From: Chloroflexus aurantiacus J-10-fl
GTDB lineage: Bacteria > Chloroflexota > Chloroflexia > Chloroflexales > Chloroflexaceae
NCBI RefSeq assembly: GCF_000018865.1
Contig: NC_010175.1
Coordinates: 1,736,001-1,800,000, forward strand
Direction of reading: 5' to 3'
Length of the DNA: 64,000 nucleotides
Below, piece after piece: positions 9,672 through 17,549 of this stretch. Each line of letters opens with the position of its first letter. Position 1 is the first letter of the stretch. The notes under the pieces are model-generated. The model had not been told where the DNA came from and searched no databases. It worked only from the letters and a program-made list of their open reading frames with translations. The position numbers were made by a program, and so were the translations under genes.

Positions 9672-10206
9672 TTTCCATGAGAATACGGTCGTAGCGCTGG
9701 CCGTCGAATAGCGTTGCCCCGCGCAGCCGGCCTGCCTCGCGAAAGCCGGCTGCCAGGTAAGCGCGACGGGCACGTTCGTTGAAGCCATGCACCCATAACC
9801 TGATGCTGTACAGGTTGAGGTAACGAAACCCATACGCGACGAGTAAGCGGACAGCTTCACGACCGTACCCCTGCCCCCAGGCCGTTTTGTCGCCGATAGC
9901 AATGCCCAACTCGGCGGTGCCGTGCAATAAATCGATGCTTCGCAGATTGCACGTACCTATCAATTGCTCATTGGCACACAGCACTATCGCAAACGAACGT
10001 TCACTATCTTTCGCCGCTGTGCTCTCTGTAATCCACTGCTGTTCTTGCTCCAGGGTAAAACTACGCCCCTGCTGCCCCAAGAGAGTGGTGAATTCCAGAT
10101 CGGCAAACCATTGCGCCAAAAGTGGAGCATCTTCAGCAAAGACGTGGCTCAAAAAGACCTTCTCGCCGGTCATCACCTTTGGGCGGGGGCGCGATGACGT
10201 GATCAT
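9649..10206 (-). CDS. GNAT-family N-acetyltransferase, RimJ/RimL-like
   Basis: A 185-residue acetyl-CoA-dependent acetyltransferase. It has the core GNAT pattern: TAELGIAIGDKTAWGQGYG gives the acetyl-CoA pyrophosphate loop (GQGYGREA), followed by AYGFRYLNLYSIRLWVHGFN and NERARRAYLAAGFREAGRL, typical of the RimJ/RimL group that acetylates protein N-termini or small amines. The ATG has a strong ribosome site, AGGAGG, 5 bases upstream. It lies 21 bases after rsgA on the same strand and is probably the last gene of that operon. The substrate cannot be told from the sequence. Confidence 0.92.
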   Translation of the reverse strand: MITSSRPRPKVMTGEKVFLSHVFAEDAPLLAQWFADLEFTTLLGQQGRSFTLEQEQQWITESTAAKDSERSFAIVLCANEQLIGTCNLRSIDLLHGTAELGIAIGDKTAWGQGYGREAVRLLVAYGFRYLNLYSIRLWVHGFNERARRAYLAAGFREAGRLRGATLFDGQRYDRILMEITRDDVR

Positions 10207-10227
10207 AGTTTCCTCCTGGGCAGGCTG

Positions 10228-11202
10228 CTATTCCTCGTCTTCACTCTCCATCAGCCGGGCGTAACTATCGTACCGGGCTGCCGTGATGTCACCCCGCTCC
10301 ACTGCGGCACGGACGGCACAATGCGGTTCGTGAAGATGGGTGCATCCGGCAAAGTAGCAGTCGTCGAGAAATGGGCGAAATTCACGGAAGCACCAGGCCA
10401 GATCACGTTCTGGCACATTCCACAGCCCAATCTCCCGAATACCCGGTGTATCGGCCACATAGCCGCCACCCGGTAGATCGAGCGGGATCAACTCGGCAAC
10501 GGTCGTCGTATGGCGGCCTTTGGTTAGTCGCTCGCTAATCTCACCGGTGCGCAGATTGAGGCCGGGTTGAATGGCATTGAGCAGGCTGCTCTTGCCAACC
10601 CCCGATTTGCCGGTGACCACACTGATACGTCCGGCCAGTTGGCTGCGCAGTTCGGCAATGCCCTCGCCGCTGACGATGCTGGTGTAAAAGACCGGATAGC
10701 CAATGCGGGCATACGGACTAAACATCGCCTCAGCCGCATGCTGCACCACCAGATCAATTTTCGTGGCGACAATCACAACCGGCAATTCACTGTGTTCGCA
10801 TATCACCAGATAGCGGTCAAGCATGCGCGGCGTGAACTCAGGTTTGGTGCAGGAAAAGACCAGCAATACCTGATCGACATTGGCAACGATCACGTCCTCT
10901 TTGTAAGCGCCGCGTGGCCCGGCGGCCCGTCGGGCCAGCCGGCTGCGACGGGGCAAGACAGCCTCAATCGCGCCCTGACCGTTACCAACCGGCATGACCT
11001 CAACCTGATCGCCGATCACAACCAGATCGGTGGCCTGCCGCTCTTTCTTCAAACGCCCGCGCAGCCGGCATTCGAGGACACCCTGTTCGGTCTGCACCCA
11101 GAAGAAGCCACTCTGGGCACGCAAAACGGTGCCAATCAGTCGGAGCGTTTTCTCCGTGGTGGTGGATGTATGAGTGACAGCGGGTGCAATATTACGACTC
11201 AT
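10228..11202 (-). CDS. rsgA: Small ribosomal subunit biogenesis GTPase RsgA
   Basis: A circularly permuted GTPase of 324 residues that checks late 30S maturation. The N-terminal OB fold (LIGTVLRAQSGFFWVQTEQG) is followed by the permuted G domain: NVDQVLLVFS, ATKIDLV (G4), then GKSGVGKSSLLNAI (G1) and DTPGIREIG (G3). The C-terminal zinc site is visible in DDCYFAGCTHLHEPHCAV. I prefer the ATG at 11202 to the one at 11229 because GGAGG stands 9 bases before it. It overlaps the upstream 87-residue gene by 11 bases, so translation is probably coupled. Confidence 0.97.
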   Translation of the reverse strand: MSRNIAPAVTHTSTTTEKTLRLIGTVLRAQSGFFWVQTEQGVLECRLRGRLKKERQATDLVVIGDQVEVMPVGNGQGAIEAVLPRRSRLARRAAGPRGAYKEDVIVANVDQVLLVFSCTKPEFTPRMLDRYLVICEHSELPVVIVATKIDLVVQHAAEAMFSPYARIGYPVFYTSIVSGEGIAELRSQLAGRISVVTGKSGVGKSSLLNAIQPGLNLRTGEISERLTKGRHTTTVAELIPLDLPGGGYVADTPGIREIGLWNVPERDLAWCFREFRPFLDDCYFAGCTHLHEPHCAVRAAVERGDITAARYDSYARLMESEDEE

Positions 11203-11455
11203 CGATGCGCACCTCCAGCCGATGAACACCTGCTATGTCAAAAGCTATACGAATGATCCGCTCAATCAAGGTCGCCGATGGTAAATCGTTCGGCGTTGCT
11301 GCCGTTATCGTCGTCTGCGCACGACGTTTCCGCTGCGATTGCGGTGGATGATATGATAACGAGCCATCTCGTTCAAGAATTATCACGATGGTCTCCTCCA
11401 CGTCTGGTTGTGTCCGGGGTTCGGCGATGTTATCGATGACGTCGTATGCCGACAT
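11192..11455 (-). CDS. Hypothetical 87-residue protein upstream of rsgA
   Basis: I do not recognise the family. The ATG at 11455 has a good ribosome site (AGAAAGGAAG). The protein begins MSAYDVIDNIAEP, has a polar middle with a basic patch (QSQRKRRAQTT) and ends in an amphipathic stretch, LIERIIRIAFDIAGVHRLEV. It has no signal peptide or membrane segment. Its 3' end overlaps rsgA, so the two are co-translated, and it is the first full-length gene downstream of the leader/attenuator-like region at 11528-11722. A role linked to ribosome assembly is only a guess from position. Confidence 0.7.
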   Translation of the reverse strand: MSAYDVIDNIAEPRTQPDVEETIVIILERDGSLSYHPPQSQRKRRAQTTITAATPNDLPSATLIERIIRIAFDIAGVHRLEVRIDES

Positions 11456-11527
11456 AGCAATCTTCCTTTCTGGTGGCATGCCGTAAACCGCTGCGACGAA
11501 CGAACCGTGACGTGGAGGAAACACAAA

Positions 11528-11599
11528 GGGCTGTGATGCGCCGGTAACGCCACAGCCCCATAAAAACGGGCTGTGGGTAACTTCAGCTTCCCACAGCCC
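11528..11599 (-). promoter_or_regulatory. Four-segment alternating hairpin region (attenuator-like)
   Basis: Read on the minus strand there are four mutually complementary segments: 1, GGGCTGTGGG (11599-11590); 2, CCCACAGCCC (11577-11568); 3, GGGCTGTGG (11558-11550); 4, CACAGCCC (11535-11528). Segments 1:2 and 3:4 can form two hairpins, or 2:3 can form one alternative hairpin. Hairpin 3:4 is followed by TTTGTGTTT and could act as a terminator. This is the layout of a classical transcription attenuator, placed between a short leader reading frame and the 87-residue/rsgA operon. Whether it regulates is inferred. Confidence 0.65.
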
Positions 11600-11623
11600 A
11601 TCAGTACGACAGGTTATCCCTGG

Positions 11624-11722
11624 TCAGCCTGCGCTGTGCGAAGCTCCTCTCACGTCAGCGGAGTCGTTCGTCATCACCACGACGGTGGCAATCATTATGT
11701 CCTGGTTGGTGATGAGTATCAT
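11624..11722 (-). CDS. 32-residue leader peptide candidate
   Basis: A short reading frame starting MILITNQDIMIATVVVM and ending in GASHSAG. AGAGGAGG (11729-11736) stands 6 bases before the ATG, a near-perfect ribosome site, and a promoter with a perfect -35 box lies just upstream. The first half is rich in Ile, Val, Met and Thr (ILI, IMI, TVVVMT). The stop codon is 24 bases before segment 1 of the alternating hairpins. Position and composition suggest a leader peptide sensing translation, but it could be an independent small protein. Confidence 0.6.
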   Translation of the reverse strand: MILITNQDIMIATVVVMTNDSADVRGASHSAG

Positions 11723-11763
11723 GAACGTCCTCCTCTGAACGAATACGAACCGCTTGCCCGTGC

Positions 11764-11792
11764 AGCATAGCACGTCAACGGATTGCTGTCAA
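11764..11792 (-). promoter_or_regulatory. Promoter of the leader peptide / rsgA operon
   Basis: On the minus strand TTGACA (11787-11792, perfect -35, overlapping the stop codon of the dehydratase gene) is followed after 17 bases by TATGCT (11764-11769, four of six). The start of transcription would be near 11757, about 20 bases before the leader ribosome site. Confidence 0.65.
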
Positions 11793-12781
11793 TGGGATGA
11801 TGCTCCGTCTTTGGGCGGAACTGCGAGAATGTGGTGCAAGGTGGAAATGGCAACATTACGCCCGCAGAGCAGTGCCACGATCCGTTTGCCGACAAGATGG
11901 GTGATCTGACCTTCGAGCAGGGCTGCCACCGTCACCGCAGCACTCCCTTCTACAATCAGATGGTGTTCGTCGATTAACCAGCGCATAGCGCGGGCAATAG
12001 CTGCCTCTTCGACCAGGATCATCTCGTCTAAAACCTGTTGCAGGATCGGGAGCGTGATGGTATCGCTGGCGATACCTCCAGCCAGACCGTCGGCCAGCGT
12101 TGGTTCATCAGGTGCCGGAACGACCCGCCCGGCCCGCAACGCCGCCGCCATTGCCGCGGAAGCGGCTGCCTGTACGCCAATGATGCGGACGCGCGGGTTC
12201 ATCGCTCTGGCCCAGATACCAACGCCGCTGGCTAACCCACCGCCACCGACCGCGACTACCACCATATCGACGTCGGGCAATGCGTCCCAGACCTCAATTG
12301 CCAGCGTTCCCTGCCCGGCAATCACTGCCGGGTCGTTGTAGGGTGACACAAAATGCCAGCCGTGGTGGGCTGCCAGCCGGAGCGCTTCGGTTTCAGCCTC
12401 GTCGTAGCCGGCACCGTGCAATATCACCTCAACCGGATAGCGTCGCAATGCGGTGACCTTCGCCGGCGAGGCGGTTGTCGGCACCACCAGGGTGGCCGGC
12501 GTACCGGTCAACGCGGCGGTATGGGCAACACCGAGCGCGTGATTGCCCGCCGAGCAGGCCACGACATGCGTGGCAGGTGGTAACTGGCGCAGAGCATTGG
12601 CTGCACCACGCAGCTTAAAACTGCCGGTCACCTGTGCCAGTTCCAGCTTCAACCAGACCTCGGCACCGGTCAGGGCGCTCAAGGGGCGACTCACCTCAAG
12701 CGGAGTTGGTTGAACGATACCGCTGATGCGACGGCGAGCAGCCAGGATGTCGGCAGGGGTAATGGTTTTCTCGGTAGACAT
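11789..12781 (-). CDS. Threonine/serine dehydratase, PLP-dependent
   Basis: A 330-residue fold-type II PLP enzyme that deaminates threonine to 2-oxobutyrate and/or serine to pyruvate. The PLP lysine is Lys56 in TGSFKLRGAAN. The phosphate-binding glycine loop is VVAVGGGGLASG. There is no C-terminal ACT domain, so it is the short form usually not feedback-inhibited by isoleucine, and could be catabolic. It starts 18 bases after the aldo/keto reductase gene and is probably in one transcript with it. Related enzymes include serine racemase and hydroxyectoine-type dehydratases, so substrate choice is uncertain. Confidence 0.9.
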   Translation of the reverse strand: MSTEKTITPADILAARRRISGIVQPTPLEVSRPLSALTGAEVWLKLELAQVTGSFKLRGAANALRQLPPATHVVACSAGNHALGVAHTAALTGTPATLVVPTTASPAKVTALRRYPVEVILHGAGYDEAETEALRLAAHHGWHFVSPYNDPAVIAGQGTLAIEVWDALPDVDMVVVAVGGGGLASGVGIWARAMNPRVRIIGVQAAASAAMAAALRAGRVVPAPDEPTLADGLAGGIASDTITLPILQQVLDEMILVEEAAIARAMRWLIDEHHLIVEGSAAVTVAALLEGQITHLVGKRIVALLCGRNVAISTLHHILAVPPKDGASSH

Positions 12782-12799
12782 CGCTTCATTCCCTGCCGG

Positions 12800-13780
12800 C
12801 TACGCATGGCCGCGGATCGGTTTCGGGCGGTAGGGTTCCTCTAAACGCTGAATCTCTTCGGGCGACAACTTTACATCGAGGGCTGCAACTGCTTCTTCGA
12901 GCTGATACATCTTGGTGGCACCGATAATCGGTGCAGTGACTTCGGGCTTGTGGAGGAGCCAGGCCAGCGCGATTTGCGCATTGCTCACCCCGCGTTCGCG
13001 GGCCAGTTCGCTAACCCGCTCGACGATGACGTAGTCGCTGGCATCATACATTGCGTGCGAGATGGTGTCTGAACGACCACGCACGGTCGCCGCACCGGTG
13101 CCCTGGGGACGATTACCGGTCAGAAAACCTCGTGCCAGCGGACTCCACGGAATAACCGCCAGCCCGGCATCGCGACACAGCGGGAGCATCTCGCGCTCTT
13201 CCTCGCGGTAGACAAGATTAAGGTGATTTTGCATCGACACAAAGCGCGCCCAACCGCGTCGTTCCTGAATCCCCAGCGCCTTCGCCAGTTGCCAGGCGAA
13301 CATGCTGGAAGCACCGATGTAGAGCGCCTTGCCGGCGCGCACCACATCATTCAACGCCTCAAGCGTCTCTTCGATGGGGGTCTCGTAGTCCCAGCGGTGA
13401 ATCTGGTACAGATCGACATAATCCATCCCCAGACGGCGCAACGAGGCATCGATAGCCTGCATAATATGCTTCCGCGACAGACCACGGTCGTTCGGGCGGT
13501 CGCTCATCGGCTGATAGACTTTGGTCGCGATGACCAGCTCTTCGCGGCGCACCCCGGAATCACGGATTGCCCGCCCCAGAATCTCTTCGCTTACCCCGAG
13601 CGAGTACATATCGGCGGTGTCGAAAAAATTGATACCCAGCTCCAGCGCACGAAAGATAAACGGGCGGCTGGCGTCTTCATCGAGTACCCATTCGCGCCAC
13701 TGGGGCGAGCCGTAGCTCATACAACCCAAACAGATACGCGAGACATGCATGCCGGTTGAGCCAAAACGGGTGTACTGCAT
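12800..13780 (-). CDS. Aldo/keto reductase
   Basis: NADPH-dependent oxidoreductase of 326 residues with the (beta/alpha)8 fold. The catalytic tetrad is recognisable: Asp and Tyr in FFDTADMYSLG, Lys in VIATKVYQP and His in DLYQIHRWDYE. The cofactor motif near the C terminus reads APIIGATK. I start it at the ATG at 13780 (MQYTRFGSTG), preceded by AGAGGAGC. It belongs to the group acting on small aldehydes or ketones; the physiological substrate is unknown. The next gene on the transcript is the threonine dehydratase. Confidence 0.93.
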   Translation of the reverse strand: MQYTRFGSTGMHVSRICLGCMSYGSPQWREWVLDEDASRPFIFRALELGINFFDTADMYSLGVSEEILGRAIRDSGVRREELVIATKVYQPMSDRPNDRGLSRKHIMQAIDASLRRLGMDYVDLYQIHRWDYETPIEETLEALNDVVRAGKALYIGASSMFAWQLAKALGIQERRGWARFVSMQNHLNLVYREEEREMLPLCRDAGLAVIPWSPLARGFLTGNRPQGTGAATVRGRSDTISHAMYDASDYVIVERVSELARERGVSNAQIALAWLLHKPEVTAPIIGATKMYQLEEAVAALDVKLSPEEIQRLEEPYRPKPIRGHA

Positions 13781-14017
13781 ACCAGCTCCTCTTTTTCTAA
13801 CATCGGGTAACGGTAGTATTATAACGGAGGTGAGCAATGGCCCAGAGCATGTCTGTTACACCACCCATGCACCCGGCGCAGTATGTGAATGGGGAAGCAC
13901 GGCTACCGTACCCTACCGACACGATACTTGCATCGCTGGGAGTCTAAAGGGGAATGATCCAACAGGGTCTCTCGGTGTAAATTTGTTCACAGATCGCATA
14001 GAGACGGTATCGTCTGC

Positions 14018-14046
14018 TTGACCGCACTGCAAGCACGTGATAGATT
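14018..14046 (+). promoter_or_regulatory. Promoter giving a nearly leaderless mRNA for the RlmI-like gene
   Basis: TTGACC (14018-14023, five of six) is followed after 17 bases by TAGATT (14041-14046, four of six). The expected start is about 14053, only about 3 bases before the ATG at 14056, and there is no ribosome site, so the message may be leaderless. Confidence 0.55.
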
Positions 14047-14055
14047 TAATCTATT

Positions 14056-15258
14056 ATGACAACTGTTATCATCCTTCCCGGTCGCGAACGACCGATTATA
14101 CAGCGACATCCATGGATCTTTTCCGGTGCTATCGCCGAAGTACGTGGTAATCCCGCGCCCGGCGATGTGGTTGATGTATGCGCAAAAGATGGGAGCTGGC
14201 TGGCCCGTGGCTTCTGGAGCAGCACGTCGCAACTGCGAGTACGGCTGGCGACCTGGGATGCAAACCAGCCCCTCGATGAAACCTGGCTCCGCGAGACTAT
14301 TGCCCGGGCTGTAGCCGGGCGCGAATACTGGCTTCAGAACCCGGCGATTGCCTGCCGGCTTGTGTTCAGCGAGTCGGATGGCCTACCCGGCCTGATTGTT
14401 GACCGCTACGGCTGCTATCTGGTGATTCAACTACTCACTCAGGCGATGGCGGTGCGCGCCGATCAAGTGATTGCAGCGTTAGTCGATCTGCTGGCACCAC
14501 GCGGTATCTACGAGCGGAGTGATGCTGAGGTACGTGAGAAGGAAGGACTGCCACCGGCGGTTGGTTTACGCTGGGGCGAAACCCCGCCGCGATTGCCGGT
14601 CACGCTCATCACTGCACTCGATCAACCGGTCACCAGACGGCGCATGTTCGCCGACCTGCAAACCGGCCAGAAGACCGGCATTTATCTCGATCAGGCGATC
14701 AACCACCTGCGGGTGGGGGCGTATTGTGCGGACGCCGATACCCTCGATTGTTTCTCCTACGCGGGCGGCTTTGCCCTGGCCGCCGCACTGGCCGGCGCTC
14801 GTCAGTTGACACTGGTTGATGCCAGTGCCGAAGCACTGGGGTTGGCGGCTGATAATCTGCGGCTCAACAACCTGTCAACACCAACCACCTTTGTCGAGGG
14901 TGATGTGTTTCAGGTGTTACGCCGGTATCGCAGCGATCAGCGCCAATTTGATGTCGTTATTCTCGACCCACCGAAATTCGTTCATCAACAGGCACATTTA
15001 CAACGGGCGACACGCGGCTACAAAGATATTAATTTGCAGGCACTCCACCTGATCCGACGCGGTGGCATCCTGGCTACCTTTAGTTGTTCGGGGTTGGTTT
15101 CAGCCGATCTGTTTCAAAAAATCATCTTCGGGGCTGCGGTTGATGCCGGTCGCGATGTGCAAATTCTGGAGCGACTGACGCAGGCACCCGATCATCCGGT
15201 ATTGCTGAGTTTTCCTGAAGCGGAATATCTCAAAGGTTTAATCTGCCGGGTGTGGTAA
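14056..15258 (+). CDS. RlmI-like rRNA (cytosine-C5) methyltransferase
   Basis: A 400-residue SAM-dependent methyltransferase of the RlmI/YccW family, which in E. coli makes m5C1962 in 23S rRNA. The N-terminal PUA domain (RHPWIFSGAIAEVRGNPAPG) binds RNA. The Rossmann core has CFSYAGGFALAAALAGA (motif I) and DVVILDPPKF (motif IV). The catalytic loop reads TFSCSGLV, holding the cysteine needed for C5 chemistry. It is the first gene of a rightward run with argJ 34 bases downstream. Target position in this organism is inferred from the family. Confidence 0.9.
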   Translation: MTTVIILPGRERPIIQRHPWIFSGAIAEVRGNPAPGDVVDVCAKDGSWLARGFWSSTSQLRVRLATWDANQPLDETWLRETIARAVAGREYWLQNPAIACRLVFSESDGLPGLIVDRYGCYLVIQLLTQAMAVRADQVIAALVDLLAPRGIYERSDAEVREKEGLPPAVGLRWGETPPRLPVTLITALDQPVTRRRMFADLQTGQKTGIYLDQAINHLRVGAYCADADTLDCFSYAGGFALAAALAGARQLTLVDASAEALGLAADNLRLNNLSTPTTFVEGDVFQVLRRYRSDQRQFDVVILDPPKFVHQQAHLQRATRGYKDINLQALHLIRRGGILATFSCSGLVSADLFQKIIFGAAVDAGRDVQILERLTQAPDHPVLLSFPEAEYLKGLICRVW

Positions 15259-15292
15259 ACTATAGACACTCGTATGTAGTTGCAGAGCAGGT

Positions 15293-16489
15293 ATGAACTT
15301 CACGATCTTTGAAGATGGTCACATTGCCAGCCCAACCGGCTTTCGCGCCACCGGTGTTTCCGCCGGGCTAAAAGAGGGCAGTAAAGCGCGCGATCTGGCA
15401 CTCGTCTACTCGCAATACCCGTGCCGGGCAGCGGCATTATTTACCACCAGTGTCTTCAAAGCTGCACCAGTCTTTCTCAGTCAGGCTATTTTATTGCGTA
15501 ATCACGATGCTATTCGTGCTGTGTTGATCAATGCCGGTCAAGCCAATGCCGGCACCGGGCAGAGCGGGTTGAATGATGCTATCGAATGTGCCAAGATCAC
15601 CGCTGATGAACTGGAGGTACCACGCGACTCGGTGTTGTTGATGTCAACCGGGTTGATCGGGGTGCCGCTCCCGATGCAACGGATGCGCAACGGGATCAGG
15701 CGGGCAGTGAGCGAACTCGACAGCAATGGTGGTCGTCGCGCAGCCCTGGCAATCTTAACCACCGACACTCGACCCAAAGAGCGGGTCCTGCGTGTCACCT
15801 TGCGCAACGGCCCTCGCTTCACTCTGGCCGGCATGGCGAAGGGAACCCGCATGATCCATCCGCGCCTGGCTACCGTGCTGGCTCTGATTACTACCGATCT
15901 GGCGATCAGTCAACCTCTCTTGCAACGGGCACTGCACCAAAGCGTAGAGCGCTCTTTCAACCGGCTCAATATTGATGGCGATTGCAGCCCAAACGATAGT
16001 GTTATCATGCTGGCCAACGGTGCCATCGATCATCCACCCATTACCGACTCCAGCACCTGGGAATTTGGTGTGTTTCAAGAAGCACTCGATTTTTTGTGTG
16101 CAGATCTGGCAGGGCAAATCGTGCGCGATGCCGCCGGTTCTGGTAAAGTAATAAAGGTAGTGGTGCAAGGGGCAGCCGACGAAGCCGCCGCCAGCGCAAT
16201 TGCCCACACCGTTGCCCGCTCTGGATCGGTACGTGCCGCCTGTCGGCGTCATTCATCCGATTGGGGAGCACTCCTGGCGGCAATTGGGGCCAGCAACGTA
16301 GAATTGCGCCCCGATCTCCTCGACTTACGGATCGGAACAGTGCCGGTCATGCTCCGCGGCGCACCCGTTCCTTTCGACCCGACGATGTTGGTGCAGACGA
16401 TGTCAGGCCCGGAAATAGAACTGCTGATCGATCTCAACCTTGGCCCGGCTGAAACAACCGTCTGGACCTGCACATGGACAGATGGGTAA
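15293..16489 (+). CDS. argJ: Arginine biosynthesis protein ArgJ
   Basis: Glutamate N-acetyltransferase/N-acetylglutamate synthase, which recycles the acetyl group in the cyclic arginine pathway. It is made as one chain that cuts itself before a conserved threonine. Here that is Thr194 in RLATVLAL, giving alpha and beta chains of about 193 and 205 residues. The preceding signature AGMAKGTRMIHP differs from the usual GMAKGSGMIHP, and NIDGDCSPNDSVIML varies from the common VDGDTSTND form, so it is a somewhat diverged member. Whether it is mono- or bifunctional cannot be read from the sequence. The next gene starts 6 bases after the stop. Confidence 0.95.
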   Translation: MNFTIFEDGHIASPTGFRATGVSAGLKEGSKARDLALVYSQYPCRAAALFTTSVFKAAPVFLSQAILLRNHDAIRAVLINAGQANAGTGQSGLNDAIECAKITADELEVPRDSVLLMSTGLIGVPLPMQRMRNGIRRAVSELDSNGGRRAALAILTTDTRPKERVLRVTLRNGPRFTLAGMAKGTRMIHPRLATVLALITTDLAISQPLLQRALHQSVERSFNRLNIDGDCSPNDSVIMLANGAIDHPPITDSSTWEFGVFQEALDFLCADLAGQIVRDAAGSGKVIKVVVQGAADEAAASAIAHTVARSGSVRAACRRHSSDWGALLAAIGASNVELRPDLLDLRIGTVPVMLRGAPVPFDPTMLVQTMSGPEIELLIDLNLGPAETTVWTCTWTDG

Positions 16490-16495
16490 ATCGGT

Positions 16496-17164
16496 ATGGA
16501 ACACCTTCTGCCATTATTTCCACTCGGTTCGCTCCTCTTCCCCGGCGGCACAATGAGTCTGCACATTTTTGAGCAACGTTATCGCCTGATGATTGGGCAC
16601 TGTCTGGCCGGGGAACAACGGTTTGGGATTGTCCTGCTCCGCCGGGGACACGAGGTCATAGAAGGCCGGGTGGTTGATGTTGCCCCGGAGCCATACGATG
16701 TTGGCACCGTCGCCATCATTCAGGAGTATCTCAAGCTGGAAGATGGCCGTTACCTGTTGCACGTGATGGGTCAGCAGCGCTTTCGCATCCTTCAGATCAT
16801 CGACCAATCACCGTATCTGGTGGCAAAAGTGCAGCTGCTTCCTGAACAGACCGATAACGAGAGTATCGCTGCGGCAACTGAACTGCGCAATACCTATCAG
16901 CGGTACTGGGAGCGCATTGCTACCATCACCGGAACCGAGATCGAGGTCGAGTCGTTGCCGCTCGACCCGATCAAGCTGGGGTACATTCTGGCCGACCGGT
17001 TGCAGATCGATATGGCCCAGAAACAACGCTGGCTGGAAACCGACGTCACCGACCGTTTACGCAGTCTGACCATGGCCCTGCGGACAGAAATGGCAATCTT
17101 GCCGCACGGCCCACAGGGTCTTGATCCGTCGAGCCTGTTGGGTGGTTGGAATAGTTTGAACTGA
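16496..17164 (+). CDS. LON substrate-binding-domain protein
   Basis: A 222-residue protein that consists only of the N-terminal substrate-binding domain of Lon protease: LPLFPLGSLLFPGGTMSLHIFEQRYR at the N terminus is the typical beginning of that domain, and the helical bundle follows. There is no AAA+ or protease domain. Stand-alone proteins of this type are widespread, with no settled function; roles as adaptors have been proposed. It is packed tightly between argJ and a DUF503 gene. Confidence 0.9.
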   Translation: MEHLLPLFPLGSLLFPGGTMSLHIFEQRYRLMIGHCLAGEQRFGIVLLRRGHEVIEGRVVDVAPEPYDVGTVAIIQEYLKLEDGRYLLHVMGQQRFRILQIIDQSPYLVAKVQLLPEQTDNESIAAATELRNTYQRYWERIATITGTEIEVESLPLDPIKLGYILADRLQIDMAQKQRWLETDVTDRLRSLTMALRTEMAILPHGPQGLDPSSLLGGWNSLN

Positions 17165-17179
17165 TTTATCAACAAAGTC

Positions 17180-17464
17180 ATGATCATCGGTTCTTGCACA
17201 ATCCATCTCCACATCGCCACTGCACAATCGCTGAAAGAGAAGCGCCAGGTTTTGCGCTCACTTATTGCCCGGATTCGCAACGAGTTCAACGTTTCGGTAG
17301 CTGAAATTGATGATCAAGATCGCTGGCAAAGCGCACGGCTCGGCGTGGCCGTGGTTGCCACCGACCGTGTGCACGCACAACGGCAGCTCGAATCGGTCGT
17401 CCATTTCATCGAACGGCAGCGCCCCGATTGTCCTCTGCTGACCTACGAGATCGAGATGCTATGA
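17180..17464 (+). CDS. DUF503 family protein (YlxP-like)
   Basis: A 94-residue cytosolic protein starting MIIGSCTIHLHIATAQSLKEKR and continuing VLRSLIARIRNEFNVSVAEIDDQDRWQSA, the complete DUF503 pattern. The family often lies in translation-factor operons (as ylxP near infB/rbfA) but has no firmly established activity. Here it is 15 bases behind the LON-domain gene. No membrane segment or signal is present. Confidence 0.9.
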   Translation: MIIGSCTIHLHIATAQSLKEKRQVLRSLIARIRNEFNVSVAEIDDQDRWQSARLGVAVVATDRVHAQRQLESVVHFIERQRPDCPLLTYEIEML

Positions 17465-17549
17465 TGGGGCAAGCGGGCCGGGTGGGCCATTCTCAACCCA
17501 ATTCACAGTTATCAGACGCACGCTGAGGACGCATACGAGGCTCTGAGCT

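Noticed and set aside
11573-11770. Plus-strand 65-codon frame across the leader region
   Set aside because: No ribosome site; the minus-strand signals (promoter, ribosome site, hairpins) explain the region better.
13749-14021. Plus-strand 90-codon frame before the RlmI-like gene
   Set aside because: Begins antisense to the aldo/keto reductase start, and has no ribosome site or protein-like pattern.
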